A DNA stretch of 64,000 nt, from assembly GCF_013409575.1 (NCBI RefSeq), contig NZ_JACCCY010000003.1:186001-250000 (forward strand). Reading direction: 5' to 3'. Of the stretch, positions 35,764-45,655 are shown in pieces. This stretch comes from Macellibacteroides fermentans. Its GTDB lineage: Bacteria > Bacteroidota > Bacteroidia > Bacteroidales > Tannerellaceae. The notes under the pieces were generated by a model, which was not told the origin of the DNA, made no database searches, and saw only the letters and a program-made list of their open reading frames with translations. A program made the translations under genes and the position numbers. Each line of letters begins with the position of its first letter. The stretch's first letter is position 1.

Positions 35764-37125
35764 TTAACGGAAACGGATCACCGGTCCGTTGTTTTCGGGC
35801 GTTTCCTTCTTTTCAGTTACCTGGATACTCTCTTCCTGTATAACCGGCGCTATTACCTCTTCGCGGGTTGTTTTGGAACGGGCACGGGTAATTATCTTCG
35901 GATCGCGGCTATAGGTAGGATTCTCTTCCATCAATACGATAAAGGCGTCGTCGTCCATCTCTTCTGTAGAGAGAATAACGGCTTTCGCTCTGGTGGAAGC
36001 ACGACGCATCCGCTGACCGGAAGCTCCGTAGTATTTGTCAATCAGGTCCTTCTCTTCCTGCTCCTTGCGCAGGCGATCTTCTTCCTGACGGAGTTCTTCT
36101 TCAGACATCCGCGAGTTTTCGGCTCTTCTCCGATCGGCAATCTGAGGAATATCCTCCACGCCGAATCCGGTTGCCAGAATGGTGATCTTCACCTTGTTTC
36201 CAAGGGTGTTATCAAGGGTAGTACCCCAGATAACCTCGATATCCCGTCCAAAACGCGACATAAAGTCGTGTACGTCGTTCATCTCTTCCATACGAAGTTC
36301 GGTGTCTTCGCAGAAGGAAACGTTAAACAGGATCTTCTTGGCATTAAATATATCGTTGTTGTTAAGCAACGGCGAGTTAAGCGCATCTTCGATAGATTTG
36401 CGCACCCGGCCTTCGCCTTCGCCGTATCCGCGGCTCATCAGGGCCACTCCCCCGTCTTTCATGGTTGTTTTCACATCCGCGAAGTCCAGGTTGATAAGTC
36501 CCGGCAGGGTAATAATCTCGGCAATACTTTTTGCTGCAATCGTAAGCGTATCATCGGCCTTGCCAAAAGCATTGGTAATGGAAAGGTCGGCATATATTTC
36601 GCGCAGGCGTTCGTTGTTGATAACCAAAAGTGCGTCTACATTCTTGCTTATCTCTTCAACACCGTTAAGTGCCTGTATAATTTTGCGTTCGCCTTCAAAT
36701 ACAAAGGGAATGGTAACAATACCCACCGTAAGGATACCCATGTCTTTGGCAATACGGGCAATAACAGGAGCTGCTCCGGTTCCGGTTCCGCCTCCCATCC
36801 CTGCCGTAATGAATACCATCTTGGTTCCGTCACTAAGCATCTTCCGGATATCATCAAGGCTCTCTTCGGCAGCCATCATGGCCCGCTCGGGTTTATTGCC
36901 GGCTCCCAGTCCCTGGGTGATCTCGCGTCCCAAAGTTATCTTGACAGGAACATCCGATCTGAGAAGCGCCTGATTATCGGTATTACATAATACAAATGTA
37001 ACATCATGAATACCTTCTTTATACATATGGGTTACGGCGTTACCGCCACCCCCTCCTACTCCAATCACTTTAATGATGGATGGACTATCCGTAGGATAAT
37101 TGAATTCTAATATTGTATCGTCCAT
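35764..37125 (-). CDS. ftsZ: cell division protein FtsZ
   Basis: FtsZ is the tubulin-like GTPase that forms the division ring. The GTP-binding signature GMGGGTGTGAAPVIA is at about residues 108-122, the IKVIGVGGGGGNAVTHM segment opens the fold, and the T7 loop NLDFADVKTTMKDGG is intact. After the core (to about residue 330) there is a long, charged linker of the Bacteroidetes type and a short C-terminal VIRFR end. That explains the length of 453 residues against about 380 in other phyla. It is 26 bases downstream of ftsA. Confidence 0.97.
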   Translation of the reverse strand: MDDTILEFNYPTDSPSIIKVIGVGGGGGNAVTHMYKEGIHDVTFVLCNTDNQALLRSDVPVKITLGREITQGLGAGNKPERAMMAAEESLDDIRKMLSDGTKMVFITAGMGGGTGTGAAPVIARIAKDMGILTVGIVTIPFVFEGERKIIQALNGVEEISKNVDALLVINNERLREIYADLSITNAFGKADDTLTIAAKSIAEIITLPGLINLDFADVKTTMKDGGVALMSRGYGEGEGRVRKSIEDALNSPLLNNNDIFNAKKILFNVSFCEDTELRMEEMNDVHDFMSRFGRDIEVIWGTTLDNTLGNKVKITILATGFGVEDIPQIADRRRAENSRMSEEELRQEEDRLRKEQEEKDLIDKYYGASGQRMRRASTRAKAVILSTEEMDDDAFIVLMEENPTYSRDPKIITRARSKTTREEVIAPVIQEESIQVTEKKETPENNGPVIRFR

Positions 37126-37151
37126 GTGTTCAGTTATTATATTACAATTGC

Positions 37152-38504
37152 TTATGACTTATCTTCGCTATCATCAAAAAGATTCCGTGTCATGCTGTCA
37201 AACTTGGATGAAAGGTTCTTTAAAAGCCCGCCCTGTTTCTTTTCCGGTTTGGGTTTTGACGGCTTAACGGGTTCACTCTTCGGCATGGACGGTACCTCTA
37301 CCGGCTCAATCAGGAAGGCCTCTGGTTCTGCAGCATAGGCTTTCGGCACAAAGCCGGCACAGTTTTCGGTTCCGTTCAGCAACAAGCCTACGGCCGATGC
37401 ATACGAAGGATTCCCTGCTTCCAGGTCGCCGCTGGCCACAATCCCTCTGCGGGTAGCCGCGTAACGTACCTCCATTTTAGTGCGCTTGCGTATTACTTCG
37501 GGCAGACTTTTTAACGCTGCTCCACCTCCTGTAATAACGATACCTGCTCCTAACGTTCCCTCCATCTCGATGGCATCCAGTCTGGCGTACACATTCTCAA
37601 GAATTTCTCCCATACGTGCCTCAACCACGTTGTTGAGATCCGATAGCTTGATTTCACGCATACCCAAGCCGTCGGCCTGACTTACCTGGATGGATTGGTC
37701 GTTATCCTGATCCATCATGGCACTTCCGTAGGTTTGTTTTACCCTTTCGGCTTCGCTTTCAGGCAGATGCAGACTGGTTATATCTCTTGTGATCAGATTG
37801 CTTCCCAACGGAATAACAGAAAGATGCAGCAGTTTTCCTCCCTTATAAACGGTAAGTGTTGTAACGCCGGCTCCAAAACCGATCAGCGCACATCCCAGAT
37901 CGCGTTCGTCGTCGTTCAGAACGGCATCGCTAAGGGCAAGGGGTGAGACAATAATTCCGGCAATGGTTATCTGGGCTCTTTCGGCGATACTGTTTATGAT
38001 ATGTCGCTTCAGCGAAGGACGGCCCACAATAAGCTTATATTTTGCTTCGATGCGTGTGCAGGGAATGCCCACCGGATTGGCCTCGGGTTTGTTATCCAGG
38101 TAATATACGGGAGACACCGCAGCCAGCACATCCAGCATATCGGGATGGAAGTTGAGGCATTCTGCATGCAGCGAAGAGATGATCTCGTCCGTCACCACTC
38201 CTTCCGTACCAAGTACACGGGGTACTGTGTGGTTGATTGAACGGAGTGACTGTCCGCCTACGCCTACGTACACCTTCTCTATCTTTGCCTCGTGAAGCTT
38301 GTTTTCAAGTTTCCTTACCAGGCGTTTAATTTTATTGGCTGTTTCTTCCACATTATATACACATCCCCTCCGGATGCAGTTACCGGAGTTTTCAACTTCG
38401 TAGGCAATTATGGAAAGAACTCCGTGCTCGTTCTTCTTTCCCACCATCCCGACTATCCGGGAGGTACCTAGATCAATAGCTGCTATAAAGTCTGTGTATG
38501 CCAT
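37152..38504 (-). CDS. ftsA: cell division protein FtsA
   Basis: FtsA is the actin-like protein that tethers FtsZ filaments to the membrane. Marks are the phosphate-1 motif AAIDLGTSRIVGMVG, the SHS2 (1C) region (KIEKVYVGVGGQSLRS), the adenosine motif GIVITGGGAALKSLPE, and a C-terminal basic amphipathic helix (LLKNLSSKFDSMTRNLF) for membrane binding. I chose the ATG at 38504 (MAYTDF), six bases after the ftsQ stop. The upstream ATG at 38525 would add seven residues and overlap ftsQ, and family members start with MA-x-DFI. Confidence 0.95.
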   Translation of the reverse strand: MAYTDFIAAIDLGTSRIVGMVGKKNEHGVLSIIAYEVENSGNCIRRGCVYNVEETANKIKRLVRKLENKLHEAKIEKVYVGVGGQSLRSINHTVPRVLGTEGVVTDEIISSLHAECLNFHPDMLDVLAAVSPVYYLDNKPEANPVGIPCTRIEAKYKLIVGRPSLKRHIINSIAERAQITIAGIIVSPLALSDAVLNDDERDLGCALIGFGAGVTTLTVYKGGKLLHLSVIPLGSNLITRDITSLHLPESEAERVKQTYGSAMMDQDNDQSIQVSQADGLGMREIKLSDLNNVVEARMGEILENVYARLDAIEMEGTLGAGIVITGGGAALKSLPEVIRKRTKMEVRYAATRRGIVASGDLEAGNPSYASAVGLLLNGTENCAGFVPKAYAAEPEAFLIEPVEVPSMPKSEPVKPSKPKPEKKQGGLLKNLSSKFDSMTRNLFDDSEDKS

Positions 38505-38509
38505 ATCAT

Positions 38510-39238
38510 TTATTTTTTTGTACAAACAATCTGATTCTTATATTTTAAACTGATTACACTGTATTTCTCCCATCCTACGATAGGGATGGCCTGATCGTAA
38601 AACAGCTTCAGGTTCTGAAACTTGGTTTCAAAATCGTCCAGTGTACCTAATACGATCCGGTGACTTCCCACCCGGGGTATAAGTTCTGTTTCGCCGTCGG
38701 GATGAACAAATATCTGGTCAATCTGATCATTCCAGAACTCATCCTTTTGCAAAAATAATGCAAATTTATATAAATCGGTAATAGCCAGCTCTTTTTCTAT
38801 GTAACCGGTTGCAATTGGTACGTGGGCCACGTAGCGGGGACTAACTGGCATGGTGCTGCCTTCGTTATCCACATAATAGTTACCCCGCACACTCATAATG
38901 CGCAGAATGGGTACTTTCTGCGTTACCTCCAGCTTGACTGTTCCGGAAGGGGTGTTATAGGCTTCCACCCGGGCTATCATCTGGTTCTTGAGCAGTTCGG
39001 CCTCAATCTTGTTGGTGTTAACCTTTCTTGCCCGTTTGTCGATGGGGTTCAGATCGGCTTGCCTGAGTATGGCTATGATATCTGATTCGCTCACAAAGTG
39101 TTTGTCGAGGCTGTCTTCCACCACAATCTCCAGGTCGTGACAACGAGGGTTGTGTCTCTTTTCCCTGAAATAGAAAGAGACAAACACGATGTAGGCAAAC
39201 AACAACGTGGCAACTACTATGGATAATGCGCGGATCAC
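38510..39238 (-). CDS. ftsQ: cell division protein FtsQ
   Basis: FtsQ is a bitopic inner-membrane protein that links early and late divisome proteins. One N-terminal transmembrane segment (ALSIVVATLLFAYIVFVSFYF) is followed by a periplasmic POTRA-like domain (FVSESDIIAILRQADLNP ... IEAELLKNQMIARVEAY). The beta domain that follows has the TQKVPILRIMS motif. The 242-residue length is typical for Bacteroidales. Its start overlaps murC by four bases, a sign of translational coupling. Confidence 0.92.
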   Translation of the reverse strand: MIRALSIVVATLLFAYIVFVSFYFREKRHNPRCHDLEIVVEDSLDKHFVSESDIIAILRQADLNPIDKRARKVNTNKIEAELLKNQMIARVEAYNTPSGTVKLEVTQKVPILRIMSVRGNYYVDNEGSTMPVSPRYVAHVPIATGYIEKELAITDLYKFALFLQKDEFWNDQIDQIFVHPDGETELIPRVGSHRIVLGTLDDFETKFQNLKLFYDQAIPIVGWEKYSVISLKYKNQIVCTKK

Positions 39239-40611
39239 CGTTTTTCCAATATTTGTTTTACAGGTTCAACCAACCGGTCTATATCGCCGGCTCCAACCAT
39301 CAGTACAACATCATACGCTCCTGCCTCGATGATACCGGGCAGTTCTGCTTTCGTGCAAAGCCTCTTTGCAGGGATAGTCACCCGGTCGAAGATGATGGAC
39401 GAGGTTACTCCCGGAATGGGTTCTTCGCGTGCAGGGTAGATATCCAGCAGGATCAGTTCGTCCAGCAGCGAAAGACTGGCGGCAAACTCGGGTGCAAAAT
39501 CGCGTGTACGGGTAAACAGGTGCGGCTGGAAGATACCGGTAACCTTTCTGCCGGCATAGAGTTCCTTCACCGACTGAATACTCGCCTTTAACTCTTCGGG
39601 GTGATGGGCATAATCGTCTATCAGCACACAACGGTCCGTTTTCATGCGGAAATCGAATCGGCGCTTTGGTCCCTGAAAGGTCTGCATGGCATCCTTTAAT
39701 TCTTCTTCGGTAGCGCCGTTCAACCAGGCGATGGCCATGGCGGCTACGCCATTCTCTATATTTACTTTAACGGGAACTCCCAGTTCCACATCTTTGATTA
39801 CTCCGTCCGGCGAAACAAAGTCGAACACAATGGTACCGTTTCCGATACGGATGTTTTCTGCATGGAAATCGCCATCCTCGGAAGCCGAATAGGTATAACA
39901 TGAAACGCCTGTATTCAGTCTGGGAGTTACGGCAATGCCTTTGCGCATAAGCAGGCATCCGTCCGGACGAATCAGGGAGGTGAATTTCTCGAAGCTCTCG
40001 CGGTATGCCTCAGCCGTTCCGTAGATATCAAGATGGTCGGGGTCGGCCGACGTGATTACGGCCATATAGGGAGTGAGCCAGTGAAACGAACGGTCGTACT
40101 CGTCGGCTTCAATTACCGTAAGGTCGCTGGTTTCCGACAATAACAGGTTGCTGTCGTAGTTTTTCAGGATACCGCCCAGAAAAGCGTTGCAGCCCACATG
40201 CGATTGTTTAAGCAGATGCGCAATCATGGATGAGGTGGTTGTTTTACCATGGGTACCGGCCACACAGAGTCCGCGGGTACAACCGGTAATCTCGCCCAAT
40301 ACGCGGGCACGCTTCATTACTTCGAAGCCTGCCGACTGAAAATAACTTAGCTCCGTATGGGTGGAGGGTACAGCCGGGGTGTAGACTACCAGAGTTTCGA
40401 GGGGGTTGCGGCAGACTTCGGGAATCAGGTCCACGTTGTCGTCGTAATGAATCAAAGCTCCCTCCTCATTAAGTTGTTTTGTTAAATCGGACGGGGTTTT
40501 ATCGTAACCTGCCACCAGCTTGCCTTTAGAAAGGAAATAGCGGATCAAGGCGCTCATTCCGATACCTCCGGCTCCTACAAAATATACCGATTTAATTTTA
40601 TCTATATTCAT
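39235..40611 (-). CDS. murC: UDP-N-acetylmuramate-L-alanine ligase
   Basis: MurC adds L-Ala to UDP-MurNAc in the cytoplasm. Marks are the N-terminal Rossmann segment VYFVGAGGIGMSALIRYF, the ATP-binding VAGTHGKTTTSSM, and the conserved LIDDYAHHPEELKASI. I place the start at 40611 (MNIDKIKS). The reading frame continues to an ATG at 40662, but that would overlap murG and adds 17 residues not seen in the family. The length becomes 458 residues, the usual size. Confidence 0.95.
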   Translation of the reverse strand: MNIDKIKSVYFVGAGGIGMSALIRYFLSKGKLVAGYDKTPSDLTKQLNEEGALIHYDDNVDLIPEVCRNPLETLVVYTPAVPSTHTELSYFQSAGFEVMKRARVLGEITGCTRGLCVAGTHGKTTTSSMIAHLLKQSHVGCNAFLGGILKNYDSNLLLSETSDLTVIEADEYDRSFHWLTPYMAVITSADPDHLDIYGTAEAYRESFEKFTSLIRPDGCLLMRKGIAVTPRLNTGVSCYTYSASEDGDFHAENIRIGNGTIVFDFVSPDGVIKDVELGVPVKVNIENGVAAMAIAWLNGATEEELKDAMQTFQGPKRRFDFRMKTDRCVLIDDYAHHPEELKASIQSVKELYAGRKVTGIFQPHLFTRTRDFAPEFAASLSLLDELILLDIYPAREEPIPGVTSSIIFDRVTIPAKRLCTKAELPGIIEAGAYDVVLMVGAGDIDRLVEPVKQILEKR

Positions 40612-40651
40612 CTTCGTTCTATCTTCTTGCAAGGTTCTGCACGAACCTTTC

Positions 40652-41758
40652 TTATTTATCAATAATATTTACAATCTCATCCACAATCCGTTCGGCACTC
40701 CGGTGCTGGGCCAGCAATTCGATATTCTTTCCGAGCATAGCCAGCTGCTTTTCATCGCGCACCACCTCAAGGGCCGTTGGGATGAGCCTCTCCCGCGCCT
40801 CGGCATCGGGTATCATGATGGCCGCATTCTTAACTACCAAAGCCAGGGCATTCTTAGTCTGATGATCTTCTGCCACGTTGGGCGAAGGTACCAGAATGAC
40901 CGGTTTCCTTAAAAGGCATAGTTCTGAAATTGAACCTGCACCGGCTCTGGAGATAACCAGATCGGCCGCCGCATAGGCATAATCCATCCGTGTAATGAAG
41001 TCGGAACACCAGACCGGAATTCCATGATAGGCCTTCAGGTGTTTCAACGATTCTTCGTGGTAATTCTTACCTGTCTGCCAGATTACCTGCACATCTTCCA
41101 GGGTGTAAAGGGCATCCAGACCGGCAATGATACTTTGGTTGATGGTTCTTGCGCCCAGACTGCCTCCCACAACCAAGATGGTTTTGCGGTTCGGATCCAA
41201 TCCGAAGAAACGGACGGCCTCCTCTTTTTTGGTGAGAGCCTCTTCCAGATCAGACCGTACCGGGTTACCGGTAACAATCAGTTTCTCGTAGGGAAAGAAC
41301 TTCTCCATTCCTTCGTAGGCAACACAGATCTTGCGGGCACTGCGGGCCAGCAGCTTGTTGGTTACCCCGGCATACGAGTTCTGTTCCTGGATAAGCGTGG
41401 GGATTCCCTGCCGGCCTGCCATCCACAACGTGGGACCGCTGGCATATCCTCCTACTCCGATAGCGATATCGGGCTTAAATTCGCGGATGGTTTTACTTGC
41501 CAGGCGCAGACTTTTCAACAACTTCCCGATCACCTTGATGTTGTTCAGCTTATTGGACCGGTCGAATCCGCTTACCGGAAGTCCTACTATCGGATAACCC
41601 GCCGCCGGAACTTTTTCCATTTCCATACGGTCTTCCGCGCCTACAAACAAAATTTCGCACGACGGAAACCGTTTCCGCAGTGTGTTGGCAATGGATATAG
41701 CCGGGAATATATGTCCTCCCGTTCCACCGCCACTTATCATAATCCGATACGTTCTCAT
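40652..41758 (-). CDS. murG: UDP-N-acetylglucosamine-N-acetylmuramyl-(pentapeptide) pyrophosphoryl-undecaprenol transferase
   Basis: MurG adds GlcNAc to lipid I to form lipid II at the cytoplasmic membrane face. The GT28 fold is shown by the N-terminal G loop ISGGGTGGHIFPAISIA, the segment IGVGGYASGPTLW, the second G loop VVGGSLGARTINQ, and the UDP-binding SRAGAGSISELCLLRKPVIL. The 368-residue length is normal. It lies three bases behind ftsW. Confidence 0.96.
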   Translation of the reverse strand: MRTYRIMISGGGTGGHIFPAISIANTLRKRFPSCEILFVGAEDRMEMEKVPAAGYPIVGLPVSGFDRSNKLNNIKVIGKLLKSLRLASKTIREFKPDIAIGVGGYASGPTLWMAGRQGIPTLIQEQNSYAGVTNKLLARSARKICVAYEGMEKFFPYEKLIVTGNPVRSDLEEALTKKEEAVRFFGLDPNRKTILVVGGSLGARTINQSIIAGLDALYTLEDVQVIWQTGKNYHEESLKHLKAYHGIPVWCSDFITRMDYAYAAADLVISRAGAGSISELCLLRKPVILVPSPNVAEDHQTKNALALVVKNAAIMIPDAEARERLIPTALEVVRDEKQLAMLGKNIELLAQHRSAERIVDEIVNIIDK

Positions 41759-41761
41759 ATC

Positions 41762-43030
41762 TTATTCTACGATTGTTTCAAGTTCTTTTATTGTTTTCAC
41801 CGCCGTGTTATCCTCTTCGGTTTCCGGCTCCTCCGAAACTTCCGCCTCTTCGGGTCCCTCCTCCGTAGTATCCTCTTCTCCCATACCGGCTCCAAAACGG
41901 CTCACGCTGAGAATGATGCCGAAATAGATACAGGTGATAACCGTGGAGGTTCCCCCACGACTGATAAGAGGCAACGGCTGACCGGTTACAGGTATTAGGT
42001 TTACTGCCACCGCCATGTTGGCAAGTGCCTGTGTAACCACCAGCAACCCGCAGCCCAGCACCAGAAATTTAGGAAACAGCTTATCGCACCGCCGGGCAAT
42101 CATACCTGCCCTGATAAGCAGCATGATGTAGAGTAACAATACGAACACCCCTCCTACAACTCCCAGCTCTTCTATAATGATGGCATAGATAAAATCTGAA
42201 TAGGCCTGGGGTAAGAAATCGCGTTGCTGACCGTGACCGGGCAGTTGGCCGATAATTCCTCCGCGGGCAATGGCTATTTTGGCATGGGATACCTGGTAAT
42301 TGTCGTCGTTGATTACATAGGTTTCACCCTCTTTAAAATCACTCTTGTGGTTGAAGTCGGCAATACGTGCTTTCCAGGTCTGGGCACGGTTAGGCAGGTA
42401 CTTCATTGCACTGTCGGGCATAAAGATGAGGGCGGCTCCTAAAAAGGAAAAGACCAGAATAAGAACGGCCATTAGCTTAAACAGCAGTCTGAGTGGGATC
42501 TGTCCTACAAACATCAACAGAAAACACACCCCAAAGAGCATAAATGCCGTGGAGAAGTTTTCGGGAAGAATCAACACACAGATAATTCCGACACCTAACA
42601 AAAGCCATTTGAATAGCTGCACATCCGTAAACTTGTTACGTTTGCTCAGCAAGAAGGCAACATAAACCACCGACGATAGTTTTCCGAATTCCGACGGCTG
42701 GAACTGCACTCCGAAAAGCTCCAACCAACGATGGGCGTCGTTGGCACTCACGCCGATAAACGGAGTGATAAGCAGCATCAGTACAGACAGCGGAAGTAAA
42801 GCGATGAATGCCGAGAAAAATTTGTAAGGGATGTTATGCAGTAGTATAACCACAACAAATCCGCCCAGCAAAAAAGTGGCATGGCGCACTATGGGAGCCC
42901 AGTGATTTGCGTTTTTATACGCAATTGTACTGGTTGCGCTAAAAACTTCGACCACCGAGACCAGGCACAGGAACATGAAAATGATCCATATCACCCTGTC
43001 GCCCTTAAATAGTTTACTTGCCAGATCCAT
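41762..43030 (-). CDS. ftsW: peptidoglycan polymerase / lipid II handling protein FtsW
   Basis: FtsW is the SEDS-family glycosyltransferase of septal peptidoglycan synthesis. The 422-residue protein has about ten transmembrane segments. SEDS marks are the GVSANDAHRWLELFGVQFQP loop, the APIVRHATFLLGG segment and the late PVTGQPLPLISRGGTS motif. A very acidic C-terminal tail (about residues 380-422, rich in Glu) replaces the usual short end. It lies between murD and murG, the standard dcw order. Confidence 0.94.
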   Translation of the reverse strand: MDLASKLFKGDRVIWIIFMFLCLVSVVEVFSATSTIAYKNANHWAPIVRHATFLLGGFVVVILLHNIPYKFFSAFIALLPLSVLMLLITPFIGVSANDAHRWLELFGVQFQPSEFGKLSSVVYVAFLLSKRNKFTDVQLFKWLLLGVGIICVLILPENFSTAFMLFGVCFLLMFVGQIPLRLLFKLMAVLILVFSFLGAALIFMPDSAMKYLPNRAQTWKARIADFNHKSDFKEGETYVINDDNYQVSHAKIAIARGGIIGQLPGHGQQRDFLPQAYSDFIYAIIIEELGVVGGVFVLLLYIMLLIRAGMIARRCDKLFPKFLVLGCGLLVVTQALANMAVAVNLIPVTGQPLPLISRGGTSTVITCIYFGIILSVSRFGAGMGEEDTTEEGPEEAEVSEEPETEEDNTAVKTIKELETIVE

Positions 43031-43045
43031 AAATAATCCGCTGTT

Positions 43046-44383
43046 TTATAAGTTTAGCACACAAGCTTTGAACTGGTTGCCTCTGTCTTCATAATTTTTG
43101 AAAAGGTCGAAACTAGCACAACAGGGCGACAACAATACCGTATCTCCCTTACTGGCCAGTTTATATGCTTTGGAGATGGCCTCTTCCATCGACTGCGCAT
43201 CTTCAATAACCGGCACCTTCCCATCAAAGAACGCATGCAACTTGGTATTGTCTACACCCAGAAAGATCAGGGAGTGCACCTTGTTTATCACCAGTTCTTC
43301 AATTTCGGTGTAGTCGTTTCCTTTATCCGTTCCTCCCAGGATAAGCACAACGGGTGTATTCATACTCTGCAGGGCGTACCAGCAGGAGTTTACGTTTGTA
43401 GCTTTGGAATCATTGATATAATCGACACCACGAACACGGGCCACCTTTTCCAATCTGTGCTCCACGCCGGCAAAGTCGCTCAGCGAAGCACGTATCTCAT
43501 CGTCTTTGATGTCCGTCACCTTTGCAGCAATACCCGAAGCCAGCGAATTATATAGATTGTGCGTACCCGTTAATGCTAACTGATCCTGATCCATTGTAAA
43601 TATTCCGTTATCTGTTTCAATTACTATTTGTTTGTTCTCTGTGAATGCTTTTACGCCCTCCTTTTTTGTTTCAGAAAAAGGATACAACGCAGCTTTGGGA
43701 TTATGCTTTGCTATCTCACGGGCAATCACGGGATCGTCGTTCCAATAGATAAAGACATCTTCCTCCGTTTGATTCTGAATGATGCGGAATTTAGAGTCCA
43801 CATAATTCTGAAATTCATAATTATAGCGGTCCAGATGGTCTGGAGTTATATTCATTAATATGGCAACATCGGCCTTAAAGTCGTACATGTTGTCCAGCTG
43901 GAAACTGCTTAGTTCAAGCACATAGTATGCGTGCGGCTGCTCTGCAACCTGTAACGCCAGACTGTTTCCCACGTTTCCGGCAAGTCCCACATCGAGTCCG
44001 GCCTGCTTAAGGATATGGTATGTAAGCATCGTGGTAGTGGTTTTGCCGTTACTACCGGTAATACATATCATTTTGGAGTTGGTATACCTTCCTGCAAATT
44101 CTATTTCAGAAATAATGGAGGTACCCTTTTCCTTCAGTTTCTTAATGATGGCTGCTTTGTCGGGAATACCGGGACTCTTTACTATTTCGTCTGCTGCAAG
44201 AACAATCGATTCCGTGTGCTGCCCCTCTTCCCAGGCGATGCCACGTGCATCCATCATCTCTTTGTAAACGGGTTTAATGACCGATAAATCCGAAACAAAC
44301 ACATCATACCCTTTGGCTTTAGCCAGCACAGCAGCACCTGTTCCACTTTCGCCGGCTCCCAAAATTACCATCTTTTTACCCAT
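43046..44383 (-). CDS. murD: UDP-N-acetylmuramoylalanine-D-glutamate ligase
   Basis: MurD adds D-Glu to the growing stem peptide. Marks are the N-terminal ILGAGESGTGAAVLA, the ATP-binding CITGSNGKTTTTMLTYH, the MNITPDHLDRY segment, and YINDSKATNVNS. The C-terminal LLSPCCASFDLFKNYEDRG block is diagnostic for MurD. Length 445 is typical. The gap to mraY is two bases. Confidence 0.96.
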   Translation of the reverse strand: MGKKMVILGAGESGTGAAVLAKAKGYDVFVSDLSVIKPVYKEMMDARGIAWEEGQHTESIVLAADEIVKSPGIPDKAAIIKKLKEKGTSIISEIEFAGRYTNSKMICITGSNGKTTTTMLTYHILKQAGLDVGLAGNVGNSLALQVAEQPHAYYVLELSSFQLDNMYDFKADVAILMNITPDHLDRYNYEFQNYVDSKFRIIQNQTEEDVFIYWNDDPVIAREIAKHNPKAALYPFSETKKEGVKAFTENKQIVIETDNGIFTMDQDQLALTGTHNLYNSLASGIAAKVTDIKDDEIRASLSDFAGVEHRLEKVARVRGVDYINDSKATNVNSCWYALQSMNTPVVLILGGTDKGNDYTEIEELVINKVHSLIFLGVDNTKLHAFFDGKVPVIEDAQSMEEAISKAYKLASKGDTVLLSPCCASFDLFKNYEDRGNQFKACVLNL

Positions 44384-44385
44384 CT

Positions 44386-45645
44386 TTATCTCATCTTTAA
44401 AGTGACAATTGTAATAACAGCCAGAATAATGCCGATAAGCCAGAACCTTACTACGATTTTAGATTCGGGTACCACATTGAACGGCTTTTGCAACAGGGCT
44501 TCGATGCCTGCATTTCCGGGTTTCTGGAAATGGTGATGCAACGGAGTCATCTTAAAAATGCGTTTTCCAACGCCATATTTCTTTTTCGTGTATTTAAAGT
44601 AAGCTACCTGCATCATCACCGATATGCTTTCTGCGAAAAAGATACCACAAAGTATCGGGATAAGCAACTCTTTACGTATAATAATGGCGAATACTGCAAT
44701 AATACCACCGAGGGTAAGACTGCCGGTATCTCCCATAAATACCTGGGCGGGATAGGAATTATACCAAAGGAAGCCAACGGTGGCTCCGATGAATGCGGCG
44801 GCAAACACCACCAGCTCTTCTGCTCCCGGAATAAACATGATGTTGAGGAATGAGGCAAATTCAAAGTGGGAAGACATATAGGCCAACACGCCCAACGCCA
44901 CCCCGATGATAGCCGAACTTCCGGCCGCCAGTCCGTCCAGACCGTCGGTAAGGTTTGCTCCGTTGGATACGGCGGTAACCACAAAGATGGTCATCAGCAC
45001 AAATACCAGCCATGCGGCTTCCACTTTATATTCGCCTGCCCAATCCACCAGTTTTGCATAGTCGAAGTTGTTGTTCTTCAGGAACGGAATGGTGGTTTTG
45101 GTCGACTTGGTCTCCACCTGATGGTAATTAACCTCTTCGATGACGTTGTTGCGGCGCACCTCCATATTCTCCTTGATTACCACATCCGGACTAAGATACA
45201 GGGTTACCCCCACAATAAGTCCGAGGCCTACCTGACCCACAATCTTAAAACGGCCATGCAGCCCCTCTTTGTTTTTACGGAACACCTTGATGTAATCGTC
45301 GAGGAAGCCGATGGATCCCAGCCAAAGTGTGGTGACAATCATCAGCAACAGGTAAATATTGTTTAATTTGGCGCAAAGAATCGTTGGCACCAGAATGGCT
45401 ATGATTATGATGATCCCTCCCATGGTGGGGGTTCCTTTCTTACTCATCTGACCTTCCAACCCCAGGTTGCGGACTGTCTCACCAATCTGGAGCATCTGCA
45501 ACCGGTTGATAATACGGCGACCGATGGCTGTAGAAATAAACAGCGATAATATTAATGCCAGTCCCGATCGGAACGAAACATATTTGAACATGCCGGCACC
45601 CGGGAAATCAAGCTGATCCAAAAAATTAAAAAGATAGTATAACAT
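44386..45645 (-). CDS. mraY: phospho-N-acetylmuramoyl-pentapeptide transferase
   Basis: MraY forms lipid I from UDP-MurNAc-pentapeptide and undecaprenyl phosphate. Family marks are the cytoplasmic [16 protein letters not shown] (Asp pair and Lys), [14 protein letters not shown], and the late [14 protein letters not shown]. Length 419 exceeds the ~360 of other phyla because of a roughly 60-residue insertion after about residue 150 ([14 protein letters not shown] onward), common in Bacteroidetes. Confidence 0.95.
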   Translation of the reverse strand: MLYYLFNFLDQLDFPGAGMFKYVSFRSGLALILSLFISTAIGRRIINRLQMLQIGETVRNLGLEGQMSKKGTPTMGGIIIIIAILVPTILCAKLNNIYLLLMIVTTLWLGSIGFLDDYIKVFRKNKEGLHGRFKIVGQVGLGLIVGVTLYLSPDVVIKENMEVRRNNVIEEVNYHQVETKSTKTTIPFLKNNNFDYAKLVDWAGEYKVEAAWLVFVLMTIFVVTAVSNGANLTDGLDGLAAGSSAIIGVALGVLAYMSSHFEFASFLNIMFIPGAEELVVFAAAFIGATVGFLWYNSYPAQVFMGDTGSLTLGGIIAVFAIIIRKELLIPILCGIFFAESISVMMQVAYFKYTKKKYGVGKRIFKMTPLHHHFQKPGNAGIEALLQKPFNVVPESKIVVRFWLIGIILAVITIVTLKMR

Positions 45646-45655
45646 GCGCTTGCCT

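Noticed and set aside
36179..36973. 264-codon plus-strand ORF inside ftsZ
   Set aside because: Antisense shadow: the Ser/Ile/Pro-rich composition is the mirror of the ftsZ reading frame.
41024..41998. 324-codon plus-strand ORF across murG and ftsW
   Set aside because: It is antisense to two well-identified genes, has no recognisable domain and is a shadow of their codon bias.
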